Positions 10,149-23,300 of a stretch of DNA of 64,000 nucleotides are shown one piece after another. Position numbers and translations under genes: made by a program. Where the stretch lies: contig OZ020517.1 of assembly GCA_963971425.1 (NCBI GenBank), forward strand, positions 21,958,462-22,022,461, read 5' to 3'. The notes under the pieces were generated by a model, which saw only the letters and a list, made by a program, of their open reading frames with translations, was not told where the DNA came from and made no database searches. Source of the stretch: Bryoerythrophyllum caledonicum. Its lineage: Eukaryota > Streptophyta > Bryopsida > Pottiales > Pottiaceae. The first letter of the stretch is position 1. Each line of letters begins with the position of its first letter.

Positions 10149-10928
10149 GCACTAAAGATCACATTTAGTGTATGTCTCACAAATTGATTTATTAATGCTA
10201 TAACTTTTTACTCTTGATGAATATTATTATCGACTATGTCTATAATGATGCACCTCTTTGAGTAGTATAGATAGTTGTGCTCTTAGGGCCGCTTCACACT
10301 TGGTGGCCAAGTCGAGAGGCCGTCGATTTCCACCAATGAGATTGCTAGAATGGCCAAAGTCCGGACTTTGGGCCTTCACACTTGTGCCCAAACTCCAAAG
10401 GCCGTCGTCCTACATGGCAACACTTTTGGGTAGTTTTGGCGCCAAAGCGACGGCCTTTAGAGCAAAACTTGGGTCGCCCATTTTGCTCGACCCAAACTAC
10501 AATCAAGAGTCCGTCGATTTTTTTTTATTAAAATAATCAAAAAGTGACAAGATCTAGACCGTTAGATGAAAGAGACCGAATTTTTGGGCTGATTTTTTTT
10601 GGCTAATTTTTTTGGCTGATTTTGATTGGCTGATGTTTTTGGGCTGATTTTTTTTAGCGTAATGATATGGGGTTTGGACTTTGGACTTGGCCTTTGGGGC
10701 TTCACACCACGACCGGCCAAACCTTCAATCTATATTATTTAATGTATTTTTTCGGCAAAAAAGTTTGGCCGCCTCTCGCCATAGTTTGGCCACTCATTTT
10801 GACGGTCGGCCTCTCGACTTGGGCACAGTGTGAAGCAGCCCTTAGTAAAAATATTCATCAAGAGTAAAAAGTTATAGCATTTATAAATACCTTAGTGTGA
10901 CATACACTAAATGTGCTCTCTAGTGTAG
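10149..10928. repeat. foldback (long inverted repeat) with a MITE in its loop
   Basis: About 75 bp at 10149-10224 (containing GCTATAACTTTTTACTCTTG) returns in inverted orientation at about 10850-10928. The arms enclose the Harbinger-like MITE at 10286-10841. The outer arms look like the termini of an older MITE, but I could not settle its target duplication. Confidence 0.7.
10286..10841. mobile_element. PIF/Harbinger-like MITE
   Basis: The ends GGGCCGCTTCACAC and GTGTGAAGCAGCCC are inverted repeats flanked by TTA on both sides (10283-10285 and 10842-10844). A 3-bp TTA target and GG-starting termini with TTCACAC are typical of Harbinger/Tourist elements. The interior is rich in further inverted GGCC-containing motifs and has no transposase; the open frame at 10258-10536 crosses the boundary and is chance. 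Confidence 0.75.
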
Positions 10929-11088
10929 TGTGTGCTAAAAATACTACAAGAATAGAACAAAATCAGAAGAACTCATGTGAAATGTTGCTTTTCTGATTTG
11001 AGAAATTGGATATCACTGCAACTCTTTCCTTGTACCGTTAAATCCTGTCCTTGTCCTTGGGACCTTTCCAAACCCTCCCTGGATTATC

Positions 11089-11148
11089 GACGCTAACCTT
11101 ACTTAAGGCGGCTAATCAGGATTAGTGACGCTGATCGCACTTAAGGCG
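11089..11148 (+). promoter_or_regulatory. direct repeat in the kinase promoter/leader
   Basis: Two 22-bp boxes with a 38-bp period share GACGCT and ACTTAAGGCG (11089-11110 and 11127-11148). Between them lies the palindrome CTAATCAGGATTAG. They sit 260-320 bp before the kinase ATG, where a plant core promoter or leader would be. The regulatory role is inferred from position and repetition only. Confidence 0.35.
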
Positions 11149-11406
11149 TCTCCGTCTTCACCTCCGTGAACAGCAGCGAAGCCTCCGGAACTTCAACAAA
11201 TCACTCCTCAACTGAGATTTCCGCTCAGTCTATAGCGCGCTTCCAGCTCTCGCAACGCGTAGGGTTTCACTGGCGCTCCAGGAGCACGCGTTACCGATGG
11301 CGGCAGCAGCGGGGTGTTGTTGTGGTGGCTGTGATGGCGAGTCGGAATTCGAGCTTTAAACGAGCGTGCGAGGTTGAGAGTTGGAGGAGGGAGGAGAGCG
11401 AGAGCG

Positions 11407-14400
11407 ATGGAGTGCGGGAAGCGGATGTATCCGCTCACGGCGGCGGACTACAAGCTGCTGGAGGAGATTGGCCAGGGCGTGAGCGCGACGGTGTATCGCG
11501 CGATATGCTTGCCGTTCAAGGAGGTCGTGGCGATTAAAGCGCTGGATTTAGAGAAGTGCAACAGTAATCTGGTAAGGCGTTTATGAAAGTGTTGCGAGTT
11601 TGTAGCGGGAAATGATTCTGGCGTGAGTTCTTTTAGAGGAATTTTGTAGTTGCGTGAGGTGCTGGTGATTGAGGTTCAGGGAAGCGGCTCATATTTTGGA
11701 GGTGTTCAGTATGCTAGTTGCGGTTGGAAATTTTTGCGCCACTTTGACTGGTTCTAGTGATTCTTGCTTCTGCTTTGTGGCTCTGTTACGGTGTCGTATG
11801 GTCGGTTTAGAAGCGCTGAGTGGTATTTGCGATTTAGTTGAGAGAGAGAAAAACGACTTATGGAAGCTCGTGTTAACTTAGCGTGAAGACGGAATGTTGA
11901 CAGCGCGAGGCACGGGATCCGAGGAGGATTGAAAGCACTACAGTGTTTAGGGTTTAGGTGACTGCAATCTTCCGGATAAATTCCGTTTAGCATGTTTAGT
12001 AACGCCAGAAGTAAAAAGGATGTTATACTAAAGAGCGGGATGTCAGTCTTGAAATCTTCTCTTTAAGGAACTCGTCTAGATTTTTGTTATAATTTAGGGA
12101 CGGACTCCTGGTTTTATGATGGAAATTAAGGCACCGTTTACCGTGTATTCCCTGTCGCTATATCTTAGTTTTACCAGTGAGAGTTTAGAGGCGGCGTCTG
12201 ACATTTGTTCGTACCCCTCGTCTGCGAGTTTTTCATGACTATGCTATGTAGATGTGTTATTTTTGATTTTTTTTATCTTTTGTGAAGACTGTCACTAAAG
12301 AAAGGTCGATTGAAAATGGAACGTGCAGGATGAAATTCGCCGAGAGGCAGTGACGATGAGCTTAATAAATCATCCCAACGTGGTGAAGGCCCACTGCTCT
12401 TTTGTCGTGGAACAGACTCTCTGGGTCGTAATGCCCTATATGGCTGGAGGATCCTGTCTTCACATCATGAAATCGGCTTTCGTGGATGGGTTTGATGAAC
12501 CTGTTATTGCCACCTTGCTGAAGGAGGTGTTGAAGGCTCTTGAATACCTTCATCGCCATGGTCACATTCATAGAGACGTCAAGGTACTTCTAAATATCTC
12601 AAAATGCCTACTCTATGTATTTTACACTGTTTTTTTTTTTTTTGGACATACAGCTTGATTTGTACTTGTTTAATCGTAGCCTTTGTAACCGGTTTCCTTG
12701 AGTTTATTACTGGAAGTAAAGGATATTTTTGAAGTCCACCCTTCAGGGAGCATAGATTCTGCCCTAGATTTATATCTGGCAAAGCACTTCTGCTTTGAGA
12801 AATCCAGACCTTTGTTGTTGATGTTCATGTCCTTACTCATCCAGAAAGTGGTTTTGTGGATTTTGTTTGAAATCGTGTTGGTGCATATATGTTGACAGGC
12901 GGGGAATATTCTGGTGGATGGGAATGGTGCTGTTAAACTAGGAGACTTTGGTGTCGCTGCTTGCATGTTTGATACAGGCGATCGACAACGATCAAGGAAG
13001 ACATTTGTCGGCACTCCTTGCTGGTGTGGTTCTTTACACTTTCATTTAGCTATCTTGGGACTTTGCTTTGCTTTTGGACCAAAGCTTTGATTCTCGACTG
13101 ATTTTCGTGAATTTTCACTTGCGCGTTTCTACATACATGAGATAAATTGCTTCTACGAGTCTTAGTTCAATGTGACTCATCGTCTCTTCCTGAACTGGTT
13201 TTTACTTTTTAACAGGATGGCACCAGAAGTGATGGAGCAGCTTCATGGTTATGATTTCAAGTGAGTAATTTTTATTTCATATTTTTTTGGTTAATTTTAG
13301 AGCTATACAAAGACAGTCAGCATAGCCGGCCAAAGAATATTTTTGCTTGCTTTGAACTACATCGTCTTTTGATCATCTAGAGCTTTGGACTGACTCATAA
13401 TGTTGATTCTCTTTGTGGTTCTTTGTAGAGCTGACATATGGTCTTTTGGAATAACCGCCTTGGAGCTTGCGCATGGTCATGCACCATTTTCCAAGTATCC
13501 TCCTATGAAGGTAGTGTGCATGGAAGCCCTATGTAGCTGATTTACTTTCGAAGAATACCCGTATAGATCAAGTATGCGTGCTTCTCTTCTCTCTACTCTC
13601 TTTTCGACTTATGCCTTATGTTCTGCCTCAGGTTTTACTCATGACACTCCAAAATGCGCCTCCAGGACTTGACTACGAGCGTGACAAACGGTTCTCCAAG
13701 GTTAGTGCTACTCTTTCGTGATGTGGAACAATGCTATCTTTACAATCTTTGTGTTCGGCATGTGGAGTTGGACTTGACGTTTGTTTGTCTTATGTGGTTA
13801 GCCTTCTAGTTTGGTTGTGTTCAGTCATGTATGCGCTGATAAGTTCGTATTTCAACTTGCGCAGTCTTTCAAAGAGATGATTGCAATGTGTTTGGTGAAA
13901 GATCCTCATAAACGCCCAACAGCAGAGAAGCTTCTTCGACATTCTTTTTTCAAACATGCCCGTACACCTGATTATATCTGCAGACAGGTTTTAGAAGGTC
14001 TTCCATCTTTAGGAGAACGAATTAAGATTTTGAAGGTGAGCCAGAAGATTCGGTCTTTTCATTAAACGTATTCCATTACAGTGAAGTTTTATGTCCAGAC
14101 GTCACAGTGAATTGTCACGAATGTATTTGAGTCACTGATCTGCAATGTGGTTTTCTTTGTTTGCATGACATTGTTTTTGCCTGCTGCTTCTGTGTTGCGA
14201 TAGTTTACGTTTAAGTAAATAGATAGCACAAATTTATGTGTAACTATCTCATACCGTAACTTCAAAATAATTCCAAAACTTCTAGCATCACGTGGTAGAT
14301 AATGCACATTTCGGAATGATTTCTCGGCATACATGTTTATCTGTGTGAACTGGGATGTTTCCGTCCTACAGAATGCGGATGCTGCCCGGGTTGCACAACA

Positions 14401-17400
14401 AAACCTGAACTTTGACGAGCAGGAAGCGAGGTCGCAGGTTTTTTTCTTAAACATACTCATAGATTTATCTATGAAATTACATCTTTTTCCAACATACTTC
14501 GAAACAACATAATTTGACTGGAAACCTTTCTATTTGTCTGTTGTTTATTGATCTATCGTTTGCAGACTGAATATAAAAGAGGGGTGAGTGCTTGGAATTT
14601 CGACATGGAAGATTTGAAGGCTCAGTCAGCTCTGGTACGTGATTGACGTATTCCTGTTCACCAAGTTTTATTTGTACGCTGAGGTTGGCTATCTGCGTAC
14701 CAATAACCTGAACTATGATTTCGGTGTACGTATTGACCCACTAAATGTCATACCGTCATGAATGTTCTCTACAAACTATATCTCAACGCTGAGCTGGAAC
14801 AGTTGTAAGTATCTAATTACTTTTCCTTCTTTGCTTTTTGTGGCTTGCATCAGATTCCTGACGACGATGATAGCCCGCCTCAGACTGTGAAGGAGGATCC
14901 AGAGTCTTCTTCACATTTCTATTCTCCTCAGCCAGTGCACCGGAATTCTGGATATTCTCCAGACCGAGCACAACCGCCAGTTGCTGCCAACGGGGTATAC
15001 TCTCATAACTTTGCCCACTGTCTTACATCCGACCCTCTGAATAGTCAGTAACTGCGAAATCAATTCGTATAAACTGAGAAACAGACAGATGCAGAATTCA
15101 ATGTAGCGCTCATTAGTACCTTCCCGTTTACAAATCCACATGCTGATGATCGTGTTACAAGCATGACCTCTTCGTATCCTTGTTTAATCTGCAAAATTAC
15201 GAGTGGCCAAAACTGAGTCCTGCCAGTTGTTGAGCGAATATTGACTTCTGTTTTCTGAGGTGATTTGTATGTGTAGAACGGTGGGAATTTGACAGGTTCC
15301 CGTAATCTCTACTCATCAAACCCTGCTGTAAGGTCTGTTATCGATCAACTGCCTCATCCTCTTCTTTTTTGCATGAGGGGCTTCATTGTCCATAAAGCTC
15401 TTATATTTAGATATTTTGAGAGATAATGCAGTTTGATCTCTGTCGCGTGCACACTTTGTGACATCTTAATTTTTTCTGGTTAAAGTTATATCGAATTGCA
15501 ACACGATCTGCTACATGGTCCGGGGGTTCTCTGCAGTGTAAAGTGATTGTCTAGCTATCGTGATGGACGTTTATTGTTACTTGTATGGGATAAAGTACTT
15601 TTAGGTACTTGATGTGGTACAAAACATGACCTTCACGTGCTTTTTTGCAGCTCTGTTGGCGTGTCTGGGAGGAGGGAGCCAATGCACAAGTATGTATCTG
15701 CCTGGTGTTAAATGATTGGTGTTTGGCTTCTTGAATTAAGTCGGATGCCTGCACCCAAGTCCGTCCGCAATGGTTTCATCTCTGATATTCTCCAGGCATC
15801 TATTTGTTGAGGGCATGTTCATATTGTGTTTGACATTTGACGTCGCATATGTCGCAGAGGCCGGTTTGATGTCTTTGAAGATGATGACATTTTGGAGAGT
15901 CCCGGCTGGCATGGTCCTTCCGCTGTGAGAGAACAATCAAGGAAAGAGCGGGAAGAGAGGGATCATCGACGGTTTGATGACAGGGAGCGAGATGAAAGTC
16001 GTAGAGGCTTCAGTGGTCCTCTTGTACCTGAAAGAGTTCTGTCTAGTGTACGTGGACGAGACGACGATCAAGACAGGTACTACATTCCTTACACCTTTTA
16101 TTTCAAATTACGTCTCACGTAGAATCCTCTGTGTTCATGCTGTGTTGTTAATCCTGGGGTCAAAGTTTTCATCTTTGACCAAACTATGTTTCAATGGTTC
16201 GATTTTAAGGGGTGTATGAATTGTCAAGGTCCGAGAGTGACACGTATGGCATCTTGCGCTTTAGTCTGCAATTCTACAACGGTGATGCTTTGAAGCAAGG
16301 CTTTGTTGTGTGATTATTTAGCTTCGTTTTTATACAGGGAACATAGGCATGGAAGAGTGAGCGATCGTGGATGTTTTAGTGGACCTTTGTTACCCACTGG
16401 TGAGCGCGATCATCGACCAGCCAACGGAGTTCCCAAATCTTCCCCTGGTATGTAACTTCTTGGTTTGAATATTATCAAATTCTTGTAGATGAAGCAATTT
16501 TCCTTTTCGGGACAATGTGATGATTTTATACACATGGCATTTGTTCAGTTACAGATTCGCTCGAGGACAAATCAAAAGGGCCAATACAGAAAGCGCCAAT
16601 TGTCCAAAAAGGTCGTTTTTCAGTCACTTCGGATGATGAAGTCTTAGAGGTACTACCGGTAGTCCTAGCTATTAAGCTCTCAATCTGCATTCGTTTTTAT
16701 GATTCCGCACTAATATGAGATGTCTTACAACGGGACACACTATGTTATGTAGGACCTACCACATGTTAGCTCTCGACGAAATATGTGTCCACATGGGTCA
16801 CAACTGCATTTACATGCCCAAGCAACTTCATCGTCACATCTAAACGGAGTATCTGTATCAGCTGTGGCCATTGTACCACACTTGCAGAATGCACTGCAGC
16901 TTGCTGTCATGCAACAGGTGGAGTATATATTCTTTTTTGTCGATTTTCTGTCTATCGTATATGTTTTAGTCTTTGCTATGTACTACGTGTTGAACAGGAT
17001 GAGTGGCGTTAAGGTTTCTTATTTGAGTCTTGACATACTTGCAGGATGCTCTCATGCAAATTTTGAACGGTATCAATCTAAGCGAGTCTACAAACTGTAA
17101 GTAGTTCTCTTTCGTATATCAGATTAGCTGAACTTTGCATACATGAATTAGGATAACCGGAGTAATCTGATGTAGTGGTGTAATGTTCACATGTTTTCAT
17201 TCTTGAAAATTTTGGGATTATTTAGATGTTTTCTGTGTCTACCTTGAGCTTTGCGCCTTAAGAAAATAGTTCAGCAGAACTCGTGGTATTTTATTTCACT
17301 TAGAGCATATCTTCACACTTTGGAATGCATGGATGCGTGCCTTCTAGAGAAAAACTGGGGGTTAAATGTTCGTTCATGGTCGTGTTTTGCAGCTCCACTG

Positions 17401-17897
17401 CGGTCACCAAATTCCATGAAGCGAAACTCAAGTGTCGATGGTGGTAGTGAGTACTTGGTAAGTATTCTTTTGTGTTAGCCAACTAATGACCAACTCATAT
17501 TAATTCTCTGTTTTTTAAAAGGACTTTCTTTATTAGACATGAATATCTGTAGATCCAGATTGGTTGCTTAGCCTTTCCGACTACTGAATTGCAGATGGTA
17601 GGACTTCAAAGTGACAAGGAACGGGAGTATCTTCATCAAATTGCTGATTTGCAAAGCAGGCTCTCCCAACTTCTGGAGGAACAGCAGGTCATGAAAATGA
17701 GGAACGTTGCAGTAAGTCCATTCTCCTTCACGTCGTATGTCAAGATTATCTTGAGATGGTAACATAAGTAGCCAATGGGTAGAATTTGCTTGACTAAAGT
17801 ATCTTGTAAATGGCAGCTGGAGCGGCAACTAAATACAATTTACAACAAGGAGGAGGAAGAGAGGATACGCAGAGAGGAGGCTGCCAAGCAATTGTAA
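11407..17897 (+). CDS. STE20/OSR1-like (FRAY, BLUS1-type) serine/threonine protein kinase, 20 exons
   Basis: Exons read from GT-AG sites: 11407-11571, 12329-12583, 12899-13023, 13216-13260, 13429-13510, 13632-13700, 13865-14035, 14372-14437, 14566-14634, 14854-14994, 15277-15332, 15651-15689, 15858-16076, 16338-16447, 16549-16649, 16753-16917, 17045-17096, 17393-17457, 17595-17711, 17817-17897. All phases agree and give about 730 aa, close to plant FRAY-like kinases of about 700 aa. Kinase domain about 15-275: glycine loop [18 protein letters not shown] Lys44, catalytic HRDVK (136-140), GDFGVAA, activation segment [14 protein letters not shown]. The tail has repeated FSGPL and KGRF motifs ([34 protein letters not shown]), an Arg/Asp-rich stretch and a terminal coiled coil. 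The family phosphorylates targets in signalling; BLUS1 acts in blue-light stomatal opening. The exact substrate here is unknown. Confidence 0.93.
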
Positions 17898-18437
17898 CAT
17901 AATTTTTGTATGTGTTTCTCACCTTTTCGAATGGGAGTTGTATTATTCTGGTAATATTTTAGAGACAACTTGGTGCGTTTAGCTGCAGCTCTTTTCTAGT
18001 TCCATGTTGTTCATGAGGGTAGACTGGGAAAATGGTTGTTGCCAGAGTGAATTATCTCTTGTTGGGCTGGGCGTGTTCCCATTCAGGAGTGTAAATAATT
18101 CTTCTGCACCCATTCTGTGCATTAATCAATTGGAAGGATTATTACTGTGAGAATTGACCTAGCTTTGGTTTGGACCTCCCTTGTATTCTTGAGATGTTTC
18201 TTTCACATTTTTTATCTCATTTTTGTGATGCTTTTCATTTGGTCGATCCAGTGTTTGCTTTTGGAAGGACTGATTATGAATATCAAGACGCTATTGGGCC
18301 TTTGAATGCAAATCATTGTCTTCTGGATGTTTGTCGTTGGATGTGACTTTAAGTGCGGGATTTTGGCAAGTATCATCTTGTTTTGGAGATGTTTTTCGTT
18401 GATGTTGAGGAAGAGATCTCTATATTCATCTTTTTTA
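17898..18437 (+). other. kinase 3' flank, probable 3' UTR
   Basis: T-rich sequence after the kinase stop with no ORF or repeat recognised. It plausibly contains the 3' UTR; no polyadenylation site was fixed. Confidence 0.4.
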
Positions 18438-18610
18438 CTCCCTTTGTCCCATAATCAGGCACCTATTCAACTTCTGAAGTTTTAAACATCAATTGAATAT
18501 CATTTGAAGAAAGTTATTATGAAGTCATCCAAAGTTCCAATAAGATATTTACTCTTCTTATTTGATCACTATTTGTGTTCCCTTCTCAATAGCTACTCAT
18601 TATGGAAGAG
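18438..18610. mobile_element. Stowaway-like MITE
   Basis: The left end CTCCCTTTGTCCCATAAT is close to the classical Stowaway terminus. The right end CATTATGGAAGAG is a decayed inverted match. TA lies on both sides (18436-18437 and 18611-18612), as expected for Tc1/mariner-mobilised elements. 173 bp, no coding capacity. Confidence 0.6.
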
Positions 18611-18863
18611 TAGTATCCTATTATGTATGGACTAGTTTTGGATATTTAACTTTAAGTTGGATTTTAAGTAATTTTGAGACATTAAAAATGAGGTTATAAT
18701 TTACCATATATTTGGTTTTCTTTTGTCATTGAGCTAATTATAGAAATATAGGGCTATTACACTATGCAATGTCCTGCTAACTATTTAAAACCTTTGGCAC
18801 ATATGACACCAGTACAAATCTAATTAAACATATATATTTGATTATCATAGATTTGAAATTCTT

Positions 18864-19549
18864 TTAACCCCTAAAGGACCAAGTGTCCAAAAAGGTCCAT
18901 TTTGAAAGTTCGGTCAGGTTCCTATGGTGTCAATTTCCAACATTCTTCTTTGAAATTTTTACTATAGAAAGACATTCCAAGACCTTAGTGGGAAAACAAT
19001 TTTTTCCTAAATTGGACATTTGATGAAAAAGTTATAGGGTTTTGAGTTTTAAATGGGGAGAACGGGCACCTCGGGCACCTCCAAAAACTTTTGATAGGAC
19101 ACTCTATTGAAAGTGAGATTTTCAGTACTTGCAAGTAATATTATTTCCCTTCATAGTGTCAAGAAAAAATTCTTGTCATTAGTGAAAAATAGCATACCAA
19201 CCCAAGTCAAACATTTTCACACATTGTCACTCATTGTCGGGCAAGGTACCAAAAAAACTTCTTCTTTTCCACATAAAACCTAGAAATCTTCATATTTTTC
19301 ACTTTTTATTTTTTCCACAACAATATGTAATGCAAACCTTCATATTAACCATTTGGATTATCAATCAAAAACATATTAAGTTCAAAAAAAAATAAAGTGT
19401 GAATTAACAAATTTCGAGCCTCCACTCCTTGCACACTTGTTTTGAATATGCTACACCCGGTCTCTACCTCTAAAAATTGGTGTCAAAGGAGCTAACATCA
19501 TGCTTAACAAGATGGTAATAGATTTAGACCTTTTGTAGTGAAAACTTTC
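18864..19549 (-). mobile_element. piggyBac-type MITE, family A, partial copy
   Basis: Begins TTAACCCCTAAAGGACCAAG, the reverse of the right end of the copy at 4054-5003, and follows it for about 690 bp (GTCAATTTCCAACATTCTTC is shared). It then stops abruptly after the GTAGTGAAAAC segment, so one third and the other terminus are missing. Confidence 0.8.
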
Positions 19550-19654
19550 TTGTACCAATAAAAATAAAATGAACTACAAAGAAACCCCCACTTAACCGCC
19601 AACGGGCTGCCATGCCTTAATTGAATAAAATGCTTCCTTTTTATATGAATATTT

Positions 19655-20220
19655 TTTATAAGGTTACTATCTCAAAATGCTATTTTTTTCAAAATGGTTA
19701 CTTTTCAAAATGTTTTTGTTCTTTCAAAAGGTAACTTTTTGAAATATATAGTTTTTCAACATGTAACTTAATGAAAAGGTTACTTCTTCAAAAGGTTATT
19801 GTTTCGAAATGTTACTTTTTCAAGATGATACTTTTTCAAAACATTACTTTTTCAAAATTTACTTTTCAACAAGTTACTTTTTCAAAATGTTTACTCATTC
19901 AAATGTTAACTTTTTAAAAAGCTTACTCTTCACAAGCTTCCTTTTACAAAATCTTACTTTTTCAAAATCTTTCTTTTTCAAAAAGTTAAAATTTCAAAGG
20001 TCACGTTTTTTGAATGTTATTCTTTCAAATGTTTTCTTTTTCAAATACTTCCTTCTTCAAAAGATTACTTTTTCAAATGTTTTCTTTCTCAAAAAATTTC
20101 GTTATTATAGTTTTCGTTTTCCAGATCTTCCCTTTTTCAAATGTCTTTTTTTAAAAAAGTTCTCATTCCTTTCAAACCTCAGTCTTTATTTTCCAATCTT
20201 TTTCTTGCAAATGTTTTAAA
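19655..20220. repeat. degenerate TTTTTCAAAA minisatellite
   Basis: About 560 bp built from imperfect units of 15-18 bp of the type ACTTTTTCAAAATGTT. The open frame 19809-20219 (Phe/Lys/Ser rich) is a by-product of the repeat. It lies between the two convergent host genes, downstream of both. Confidence 0.75.
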
Positions 20221-20372
20221 TTTTTATTTGGATTACAAATTCACTTTCCTTCCAAATCTATGTTCTCTATTTCCAATTGGGGCACAATCTGACAAATACT
20301 AGTCTGTCAAAGTAGGTACATACATGTAAAAATCTAATCACAAATTGTCTGATGGATCTGTACACTTAATGA

Positions 20373-23300
20373 TCACATTCTGAAGACTCCATAACTGGTC
20401 TCCTTGGGAGCAGTCTGCGAAGCGGCAGAGAGACAGAGCGCCAACACTTTGCGAGTGTCTGCAGGGTCTATGATACCATCATCCCAAAGGCGCGCACTTG
20501 CATAATAAGGGTGCCCTTCACGGTCGTATCCATCCGTCACCTTCTCCTTGAACTTCTCCTCCTCCTCCTCATCCCACTGCAACAACAAAAATTATGATTA
20601 TGAGTCTTCCACTAGATAAAATCATGACTGTTACCGTAGTCTTTTACTGGAAAACTATGATTATTAGTCTAGATACACTCCTAGAAACCAACTTCATGTC
20701 AAGCATATTTAGCTTCAGGGACAAATGTGTCAATTGTCATAGCTCAAATGAATCGCGTGAAACTTCTAGGAAGGGGCTACATTGTATGTCAATGGAACGA
20801 TGAGAGTTTGCATTGTAAAATGGGGTGGTGTTGATACTTACAAGAGGTTTGAAAGGCTATTTCCATTTTTCGCTTCATGCCCAAGCAGAATATACTGATG
20901 GTACTTGGAACATCCATGGATGAACATAGAAACCTCTTGTATGTACCAAAACCACCCTATATTTCAAGGCAAACTCTCATTGTTCCATTGACATACAATA
21001 TAGCCCCTTCCTAGAAGTTTTGAGTGATTCATTTTAGATTTAATGAGCTATGACGATGAACACTTTAGTCTTCGTGGATACTTAGGGGTTGATCAATAGG
21101 GGAACTCACAGGTGTTTTGTCGCGGATCCTCTTGTCTCTTTCAACTTGTGCCAAAACACCTGCAGCCTGCCAATTGCATACATATTATTTTTTATGTGCT
21201 TGGGAAACTCCAACCTCATCTTCTGAAATCTAAAGTAAAATGAAACTTTAACATTAATTTTTTAATGAAAAAACCTTCTGCATATATCCAAACTATTAAG
21301 CTAAACTTTCTTTTAGTTGGCATATAATTTGACCTTTTCCTAAAAAATTTAGTACCTCATTTCAGATTCAAAGAGCTATAGCAATAGACACTTAGGGGAA
21401 TATCTATGAATGAACCCTTGGCAAAGATACAAAATCTTTGTGCTAACCATTTATCAACATTTGACGAAGAAGTAAAACATGATATACATAGACTTGCTTC
21501 TGTAGGAAACATTCGACTATTTTACCTGAGCACCACCCATGACAGAGATTCTAGCATTGGGCCACATGAAGAGAAAGTTGGGACTGTAGGCTCTGCCACA
21601 CATTCCGTAGTTGCCAGCCCCATAACTCCCTCCCACTAATATAGTGATTTTCGGCACCTGAATTTCAACCATATCCAACATTATTTCACAAAAACACCTA
21701 CACAGAGGATTCCTTTAATGAACTGGATTATATTGACAAGTGGATTATCTTGTCTTAAGAGAAAGGAAAGAAAGGATCCTGCCACAAGCGCCTATCCAAA
21801 AAAAATAAAAGATGGAACTTCTCACATGAAGATGGTGACATTACAAATACAAATTTCAGATGAGTTGTTTGTAAAGTGATTCAAAGTTTCAATAAGATAC
21901 CGGTTTTTTATTTGTGAAACTTGTGTTTATTTACTCTTCGTAGCCATTAGATCAATGGAAGAGCTTGGTAATGTCTCAACTAGAATCCTTCAATTCAGTG
22001 CTTGGCGGTCTCTAAACTCAAGTTAGAAATAGCCTGGTCGCCTTGGAGAAGGAAGAAGGAGAGGCCATGTTGTACCATGAAGTACTCATGGCATTTTTGT
22101 CTTACTTTACATTGTAACATACCTTAGCACATGCCACAGCCATGACCATCTTCGCACCTGCTTTGGCAATGCCACTAGCTTCAGATCTCGATCCCACCTA
22201 CTCATGTACCATGCCAAGAGAGTGAGTTCATCCAGTGGACACAAATATAATAGTTATAATATACTCTACCAATATTTGAATGCTTGTAGAGAAAGAGGTA
22301 CTACTAACCATGAAACCAGTGATATTCTGGAGAAAAATGAGAGGAATGTGGCGTTGGGCACAAAGTTGGATGAAGTGAGCCCCTTTCAACGCCGACTCAG
22401 TGAAGAGGATGCCATTGTTGCCCACAATTCCCACAGGTTGCCCCATTATTCTGGCAAATCCAGTAACAAGAGTCTGTCCCAAATGCACACAACTTACATG
22501 AGAATCTAGACTAATATGGCATCCACTGTGTTAACAAACATTTTAGTGTTGCTCACAGAAATCACACTACTATATGTGAAATCAAGGTTTAGGAGATGTA
22601 TAGACCATGGTAACATACTCTCAAAATGTATACCCAAATTAGCGTAAATGTCATATTCAGTGTAGTCACAATACGTACTTAAAAAACACGTAACATGAAA
22701 CTGAAATCATCGTGTCAGAGTTTACTTACAGAACCATACAGCTTCTTGAACTCGTCAAACTCGCTTCCATCAACAATGCGAGCAATCACAGATCTGATAT
22801 CATAAGATTTCCGGGCGTCTGCTGGAATAATGCCACGGAGTTCATCCGGACTGTAGAGAGGCTCATTGCACTCTTCTAAAACATGGCTTTTGGGAGCATT
22901 GTTCCTTAGTCCTGCTAGGTGAAGATTTTTAACTATTTTTCGGCCCATTGCAAGCGCATGCAGCTCATCTGCCATGAAGCAACCCAGGTGTTATGATACA
23001 CAAGAAGTATCTCAAACGTCAAAAATAACACCAACTCCGCTAATGCACTACAAATATAACGAGAAGGGGATGATGATTATACCAGTGGCGAAGTAGTCCG
23101 AAACGCCAGACACTTTACAATGCAGTGCGGCTCCTCCTAAATCCTCAGCACTCACCTCTTCTCCAGTTGCTGCCTGCACCACCAGACACCATAAAACCCA
23201 TTCAGTTACATCACAAACAACATGAAAATAACTTAGAAAATGCCAAACTAAATATAGCTTAACAAAGGAAGAATCTTAAAGGACACGACATATTGGAAAT

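Noticed and set aside
10258-10536. 92-codon ORF
   Set aside because: Crosses the left end of a Harbinger-like MITE and has no domain; chance frame.
19809-20219. 136-codon Phe/Lys/Ser-rich ORF
   Set aside because: Produced by the TTTTTCAAAA minisatellite; no start context or domain.
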